Assembly (NCBI RefSeq): GCF_048544455.1
Contig: NC_133537.1
Span: 313,740,238 to 313,804,237, forward strand
Source of the DNA: Silene latifolia
Lineage: Eukaryota; Streptophyta; Magnoliopsida; Caryophyllales; Caryophyllaceae
Length of the DNA stretch: 64,000 nt
Direction: 5' to 3'
Position numbers and translations under genes: made by a program. The notes beneath the pieces are model-generated. The model saw only the letters and a program-made list of their open reading frames with translations. It did not search any database and was not told the DNA's origin. Within the stretch, counting starts at the first letter, position 1. Each line of letters opens with the position of its first letter. Below, in pieces: positions 58,453 to 64,000 of the stretch.

Positions 58453-59200
58453 ACTGAGGCTTGGACAGGGCGAAAGTCAAAGTATACCCGAGGTCCCTCT
58501 TGACCTGAGCATTCCGCGGGTCGTTTATAGTCCATTAGACTTGCGTATATAAGCTCACCAGCCATAAGAAGAGATCATACCTGAAGCTTCGCGGGGATTA
58601 ATCATCGGTGGTCATCGACTCATTGAAAAGGTGGTGAGTTGAGCCTTATCCTTAGGCGCCTACGTATCCATTGTGACGGAATCAAACTCGTATCGTAGTT
58701 CGATACTGCTGGCATGCATTATGCTAATCTACGCCCAGAATGGAATTGGGTTTTCCAAATGAGGTTACCATTCCTTCAAAACTTTGCTTTCAGCTGTGGA
58801 GTTCCTCCACTTTGTATTGAATTGGATCGATTTGAATTCGATTAGATTTGGATTGCGGATGTCATCCGTTGATTTTGATAATGGTCTCTGAAGCCAATGA
58901 CTTCAGAACCCCCAGTTGCAATGGGTCTAAGGGCAAAGTCTTTAGAGCCCCCAGTTGAAGCATTTCCTGTTACATTCGAAACATGGAAAATAAATACAAC
59001 AATAATCATATTATCGTATAAGCACACACTCAGATCATCGATCTTTGAAAGTTGAAACATTTTGATAAACTGAGTCAACGACCCGAAGCTTGGATTTGAA
59101 CCAATCATTGTTGAAATGGGCCTTAGGCCTGGATTTCGAAAAATATTTTCATGTTTGGGATGTATTGCTATTTGGATCATCGATCCTTGAAAAAGGATTT
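58453..59200 (-). other. Tat-B 3' untranslated region, first part
   Basis: Non-coding. Has CGCCTACGTATCC near 58657, and paired phrases AGCCCCCAGTTG at 58937-58960 that repeat GGCTTCAGAACCCCCAGTTG-type text at 58900-58920. Confidence 0.55.
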
Positions 59201-59204
59201 GAAA

Positions 59205-59470
59205 ATGGGCCATTGACCTGGATAAGCATTTTGAAATTGGATTTGAAAATGGGTCATCGACCCGGATAGACATTTGAAAATAGAAATGGAAATGAAAATT
59301 TTGAAAATGAAAATGAAAATGGGTCATCGACCCGGATAAACATTTGAAAATAGAAATAGAAGTGGAAATTTTGAAAATGAAAATGAAATTGGGTCATCGA
59401 CCCGGATAAACATTTTGAAAATGGACATGGAAATGGGCCATCGACCCGGATAAGCATTTTGGATGGAAAT
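59205..59470. repeat. Tat-B minisatellite with GGTCATCGACCCGGATA
   Basis: About five units of roughly 50-75 bp, each with GGTCATCGACCCGGATA (or GGCCAT.GACC) followed by AACATTTTGAAAATGGAAATG-type purine runs. The frames across it (Phe/His-rich on -) are by-products of the repeat. Confidence 0.9.
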
Positions 59471-59787
59471 GATCATCGATCTTTGAAAAAAGTTTTTGAA
59501 ATCCCGATTTTCAAAGGGGAAAGGATAAGGTAGGCTCGATTTGCATTTTGAAATGTGACAAAAGGGTGAGACTCGTGACTCACGTGGGCGTAGCCCGCTA
59601 CCTTCGAACAAAAATGAAAATAAAAAGCCATAAGTGTGTATGGGTTTTAACTCAAACATGGGTTTCTCCTTTATACTTAAGATGGGCCTAAGAAACTTCC
59701 CCCGAAATCAGAAGGAAACTTCAGAAGGATGATGTTGTAGAATGGAAGTACTATGAGGAAAGCCTTAAAAATCGAGCATTCTTTGAA

Positions 59788-60012
59788 ATGAATTTAACTG
59801 CGACCGAGTCCGAACCTAAGAATGACAAAAACTTTAAAGATGATCCTAAGGTCTCAAGTGTTTGGAAAAGATTGGAGGTAAAGGCCGATGATGGGCCGAC
59901 ATTGGCTGAGAGGTTGGGTCCCCGACCAAGTGCAAAAGACAGACTGGGCCCGCGTGAAGAAAGTGTAGTTCCTTTGAAGAAACGGGCTAGAGTGAAGATG
60001 GGTGAGACTTAG
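59788..60012 (+). CDS. Short ORF opposite to Tat-B pol, possible antisense-gene remnant
   Basis: 74 codons on the strand opposite to pol, between pol and the 3' LTR, where Tat-A keeps its antisense genes. Reads VSSVWKRLEVKADDGPTLAE, then two RLGPR phrases and a basic end (KKRARVKMGE). No match to Tat-A's antisense proteins that I can see. Treated as doubtful; an old gag-like RLG-repeat fragment is another possibility. Confidence 0.25.
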   Translation: MNLTATESEPKNDKNFKDDPKVSSVWKRLEVKADDGPTLAERLGPRPSAKDRLGPREESVVPLKKRARVKMGET

Positions 60013-60360
60013 TCTCGTGATGGTTTACATGACTCAGCTATATGAGGGATAGGTAGCTATTATATTATGTTTTATTATTATTATTATTATATGGTTTAGA
60101 CACTATGGGCTTCACCCGGAATTAGTGAAATAAATAAAGGAAATATTATTTATTAGAAATTCCCAGTTTTGTATTTAGAATTACATTATTTCGGTTGTAC
60201 TCTTTTAAAGAGTTGCCTACGTATCTGCTTTTCAGCAGAATCAAACCGGGTTCGTAGTTCATAATTCATAATACAGAGACAACGAATGTCAGACTTTGAA
60301 ACTAGACTCAAATATAAATGCAATCCGAATTTTATTTCATAACGTTTGAGAATGAGGTCT

Positions 60361-61327
60361 TTAGGGATAGTATTTTTTCAACTGGTCTGGATTTGTAGGA
60401 TTCGAAAAGTCGTTTCCATCTAGATCAGTCAGCCGAACCGCTCCTCCTGTCAGAATTCTTTTCCTCAAATATGGGCCTGCCCAATTTGGTTTAAATTTAC
60501 CCCACGTGTCTATTGGCAATAGTGCACGAACCGATTTCAACATCAAATCTCCTTCTTTGATTTTTCTAGGTTTCACCTTCTTATTAAAAGCCCTTTCTAT
60601 CCTTTTCTGATAGAGTCGAACCTGATACAACGCGTTCAAGCGTCGTTCATCCAGTAAAACCAAAGAGTCATATCTAGCTTGGATCCAATCTGCTTCAGGA
60701 ACTTGTCTCTCAAGTAATATCGTTAAGGATGGTACCTCTAGTTCTATGGGGTGAATTGCCTCCATCCTATAAACCAAGTAGTACGGGGTTGCCCCCGTGG
60801 CTGTTTTGATTGAAGTTCTATATCCCCACAAGGCAAAGGGTATCTTCAATGGCCAATCTTTATAGTTATCAGACATTTTCCTCAAAATGGCTGTAAGTGT
60901 TTTATTGGCAACTTCTACAACCCCATTTGTCTGTGGCCTGTATGGTGATGACTTATGGTGCTTGATTTTATACTTTTCGAGTATAACCTCCGTTTTAGCT
61001 TGGAAATGGGTCCCGTTATCACTGATGAGTTTGTGGGGTGTCCCATTTCCAAGCTTCTACCTACTTCGTGAGGTAGTCGATTGCGACCAAAATGAAACAA
61101 TATCCTCTTGACCCAGAAGGGTTCACCTTTCCGATAATGTCGATCCCCAAGGTTAAAAAAGGCGAAGGTGATGTCATGGTATATAGCATAGAGGGTTGTA
61201 CATGATGTACATTTGCAAATATCTGGCAATTGTGGCAATGTCGAACATAATGTCGGCAATCTGCTTCCATTCTGGTCCTATAATAACCAAGTCTTATGAT
61301 CTTACGAGTCAACATGTGAGCATTCAT
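60361..61327 (-). pseudogene. pol: Tat-B integrase
   Basis: The zinc domain (YVRHCHNCQIFANV) and core start (GIDIIGKVNPSG, FILVAIDYLTK) lie at 61327-61061. A frame change leads to the DNG and TNG region near 60900-61050. The C-terminal part 60885-60361 is open for 174 codons, with KIPFALWGYRTSIKTATGA and KFKPNWAGPYLRK, ending DQLKKYYP. It supplies the Trp at the position where Tat-A has TGA 29438. Confidence 0.88.
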
Positions 61328-62050
61328 GTGGGGTCCGCATTCTCGTCATGAACCTCCTCCATGACATTGTCGGCTGTCTTTTGATCAATACATCGCAATA
61401 AGACACCTTGCACGGTCTTTTGTATAGTTGCCCTCCATTAGCCTCGACAAACTGGGCCGAGAGCATCCGTAATGCTCGCTCTCCCCGAGCATCGAGGTTG
61501 ATAAGGTATTCTCCCGTGTCTTTTAATTTCAATATTGATGTGTACCAAGGTTCGATCTCATCTTCCTTAGTGCCATTAATCTCATTTATGTATGATGGTC
61601 CCGATCTTCGTTCGACACATAGTGGCATGTTGTCTATATGATCTGGGATGTTAACCAAGGCTGTCAACTTAGACAGTGCGTCGGCAAATTGATTCTCTTC
61701 TCTAGGTAAATGGATATAGTATATTTCCTCGAAATACTTTTCTAATTCCTCTATCTTAGCCTAGTAAGGTGCCAGACTATTACTTTTGATTTTCCACGAC
61801 CCTGTTACTTGGTTAATGACTAAAGATGAGTCACCATGTACCAGTAACTTCGTTATATTTAGACTGATAGCACTGCGCAAACCCAGTAGGCATGCTTCGT
61901 AGTCAGCAGCATTGTTGGTGGCGAGGTAATCTAACTTGATGGATACAGGTACATGTTCTCCTTTTGGTGAAATGAAGAGGATTTCGACTCCATATCCTAT
62001 GCTACTCGATGCTTCATCGAAATAAAGATCCTATACTTCGTCTTCGACAT
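61302..62050 (-). pseudogene. pol: Tat-B second (archaeal-type) RNase H
   Basis: Fragments on the - strand include the region encoding the NNAADYEACLLGL-like phrase near 61900 and HGDSSLVINQVTGSWK near 61790-61840, then 61667-61302 (NIPDHIDNMPLCVERRSGP). The frame is broken by stops, so only pieces are open. Confidence 0.78.
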
Positions 62051-63197
62051 GAATCACGTTTTCATCTGGGAAAGATCACATGTCCGTAACACTGTCTTCC
62101 TCTATTGGGTAGTCAGCGAGGAATCGGCGACATGCCTTCCTTTCACTGCTTTCAAGGGTACGTACTTAAGATATAATTCAGCTAACATGAGATTCCATCT
62201 CGACATTCTGCCATTTAATACTGGTTTTTCAAACAGGTATTTGATTGGATCCACTCTGGAGTATATACTGACACTATAACAAAGCATATAGTGTCTCAGC
62301 TTCTTTGTTACCCAGACTAGGGCTAGGCATGTTTTTTATAACGTGGTATACTTAACTTCATATTCTAAGAACTTTTTACTGATGTAGTAAATTGCCCTTT
62401 CTTCTTTTTCCACAGTTTGGGCCAACATTGCTCTCATCGCGGTATCTGTTACTGTTAGATACAAGGATAGTGGCAATCCGGCTATGGGTGGAATAAGCAC
62501 AGATGAAGCAGACATAACTTTTTTGATCGAGGGCAAATGTGGCTTGACATTCGTCATCCCACATCTCGTGTTCTCCGACTTTTAATTTCTTAAATATCGG
62601 TTCACATATCATTGTCAACTTCGAGACATAGCGGCTTATATATTGGATTCGACCCAGGAAACTTCGAATTTCTTTCTCAGTTTTGGGATGAGGCATTTCC
62701 ATAATGGCCTTGATTTTCAAAGGATCAATCTCAATACCACGGTGGCTGACGATATGACCCAGGAGCTTACCGGAAGTAACCCCAAAAGCGCATTTTTGAG
62801 GGTTCAACCTCATGTTATATTTCCTTAATCTTTCAAGGAATTTTCGTAAGGCCTTTGGATGACCGTCACGTTCCTTTGATTTCACAATCATGTCATCGAC
62901 ATACACCTCGACTTCCTTATGCATCATATCGTGCAATAACGTTGTCGCGGTCCTTTGGTACGTTACCCCATCATTTATCAACCCAAACAGCATTACCGTG
63001 TAACAATAGGTTCCCCATTGCGTGATAAATGCGGTTTTGTGCATATCTTCCTCGACCATATTTATCTGATTGTATCCGGCATACCCATCTATAAAAGATA
63101 GTAGGGCACGATTCGCGGTATTGTCAACCAAGATATCGATGTGAGGTAATGGAAAGTCGTCCTTCGGACTGGCTTTGTTCAAATCCCGGAAGTCCAC
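62051..63197 (-). pseudogene. pol: Tat-B reverse transcriptase and first RNase H
   Basis: MDFRDLNKASPKDDFPLPHI opens the piece at 63197. YVDDMIVKSKERDG holds an intact active site near 62895. MRLNPQKCAFGVTSGKLLGH and IQYISRYVSKLTMICEPIF follow. RNase H wording continues in a second frame from 62557 (LYLTVTDTAMRAML) and to 62102 (VLNGRMSRWNLMLAE). Frame changes at about 62540 and 62300 break it. Confidence 0.88.
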
Positions 63198-63982
63198 ACA
63201 CGGACTTTCCCATCCTTCTTAGGTACTGGTACTACATTGGCTACCCAAACTGAGTACTCGGATACTTTAATAAACCCAGCCTTGAGTTGTTTATGGATTT
63301 CTTCTTTGACTTTCAAAGACCACTCAGTACGCATTCTACGTAATTTTTGTTTAATTGGTTTAAACCCTGGCTTGATTGGGATTTTGTGTTCCTCAATTTC
63401 CCTATCGATTCCTGGCATGTCTCTGTATGACCATGCAAAGACATCTTTGAACTCATTCAGCAAATCTATGAACCCTTGTTTTTCTGTAGGATCTAGAGTG
63501 GTACCTATTTTGAGTTCTCTGGGTTCTAAGGTGGTTCCTACATTGATGGTTTCCGTATCTTCGATAACAGAGTTTCTTTGGTCGTATTCCTCCAACCTCT
63601 TAACCAATTGCGGAGGCGGTACTATCTCCTCTTCCTCTTCTTCAACTTGTCCCTTCCCAACCTCATTCTCAAAGTCATTATTAAAACCAACATTTTCAGA
63701 AATGGGATTGCAATGTAAAGGAGACGAGTCGTAAGCAAACTGGTTCATCTTATTATTAATTTGAAACTGCACGAAATGCGCTAACATTTGGGCCAACTGA
63801 TCAGAGGTCAGTGGCGGAATGGGGGGTGGTATTCGGGACAGGCCCCGGAATACCAGATCTAGGGGAAGGCACGTCAAAAGGAAAGACTGGTGAAGGGTTG
63901 TTTTCAACATTCGATTCTTTAGACTCAACCCTAAGACTCTGATCAGACTCAGACTCAGACTCAGACTCAGACTCAGACTCAA
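63179..63982 (-). pseudogene. pol: Tat-B pol N-terminal part (linker to RT)
   Basis: Contains NVGTTLEPRELKIGTTLDPT, FAWSYRDMPGIDREIEEH and KPGFKPIKQKLRRMRTEW, and ends VANVVPVPKKDGKVRV, where one base change splits it from the RT core at 63197. The matching Tat-A stretch is 26730-27090. The run of Leu/Ser at its start comes from the 6 bp repeat at the window end and is not informative. Confidence 0.85.
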
Positions 63983-64000
63983 ACTCAGACTCAGACTCAG
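63936..64000. repeat. Hexamer microsatellite (GACTCA)n
   Basis: About ten copies of CAGACT/GACTCA with one C-to-A change, reaching the window edge. In the pol frame of the - strand this would code Ser-Glu repeats, like SESESASES in Tat-A near 26360. Confidence 0.93.

Larger units (their letters stand above)
58439..64000 (-). mobile_element. Tat-B: Ty3/gypsy Tat element, 3' half (5' part outside window)
   Basis: Polypurine tract at 58439-58452 (AAAGTGGGGGCTC on -), 3' untranslated region to 60360, then integrase, second RNase H, RNase H and RT read leftward from 63982. Protein wording is close to Tat-A (for example FALWGYRTS, YVDDMIVKSK, KPGFKP). Multiple frame changes show it is dead. Gag, PBS and 5' LTR lie beyond 64000. 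Confidence 0.92.

Noticed and set aside
58842..59659. Phe/His-rich frames on the - strand
   Set aside because: By-products of the purine-rich minisatellite at 59205-59470.
1..64000. CRISPR array, bacterial operon, rRNA or tRNA genes
   Set aside because: No direct-repeat/spacer pattern of that kind and no RNA-gene core sequences seen; all content points to plant nuclear repeats. The tRNA-like text at 13816-13827 is a primer binding site.

Overview
The window is plant nuclear DNA made almost entirely of transposable elements. I find no host gene I can defend, and no rRNA, tRNA or CRISPR. The set of families (Tat/Ogre-type and Athila-type Ty3/gypsy, a Sirevirus-like Ty1/copia, CACTA DNA transposons, a Tourist-like MITE, and an intron-bearing plant-mobile-domain gene) fits a eudicot. 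A species in Caryophyllales is my guess from general recall of such repeats and is weakly held.

Layout. 1-6429: right part of CACTA-A (+ strand), ending at a GTAGTG terminus. 6430-7400 and 15647-19723: two parts of an old Sirevirus-like copia element (- strand). They are separated by an 8.2 kb coding-free LTR element (LARD, 7406-15641, - strand, 1.8 kb LTRs, TSD GTATA), which itself holds a 445 bp Tourist-like MITE (11942-12386, TSD TAA). 19724-20020, 38700-39173 and 55678-58438: three pieces of one 3' LTR of a - strand Tat element (Tat-B), whose pol continues to the window end at 64000. That LTR was split by a full + strand Tat element (Tat-A, 20021-38699, TSD ATATG) and by a - strand Athila element (39174-55677, TSD ACCGT/ACCGC). 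The Athila was in turn entered by CACTA-B (42044-50263, - strand, TSD AAA).

Most relative ages follow from nesting: copia first, then LARD and Tat-B; Tat-A and Athila after Tat-B; CACTA-B after Athila; MITE after LARD.

The most notable content is in Tat-A. Between pol and the 3' LTR it carries two genes on the opposite strand. One has two exons (30441-31973). The other has about eight exons (32897-35924), reads as a plant-mobile-domain protein and has GT-AG introns. Each is preceded by a GC-rich motif that also occurs in the Tat LTR, and the first has a clear TATA box. Both are decayed, with nonsense codons that look like C-to-T or G-to-A changes. In CACTA-B the accessory gene (42780-44300) reads through five exons without a break, while its TNP2 transposase is broken.

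Several elements carry their own short palindromes in arrays near their ends: CTCGGYCGAG in the LARD, GTCGATCGACC in Athila and GCGACGGAATTTCCGTCGC in CACTA-B. In the LARD and Athila the copies sit about 20-21 bp apart.
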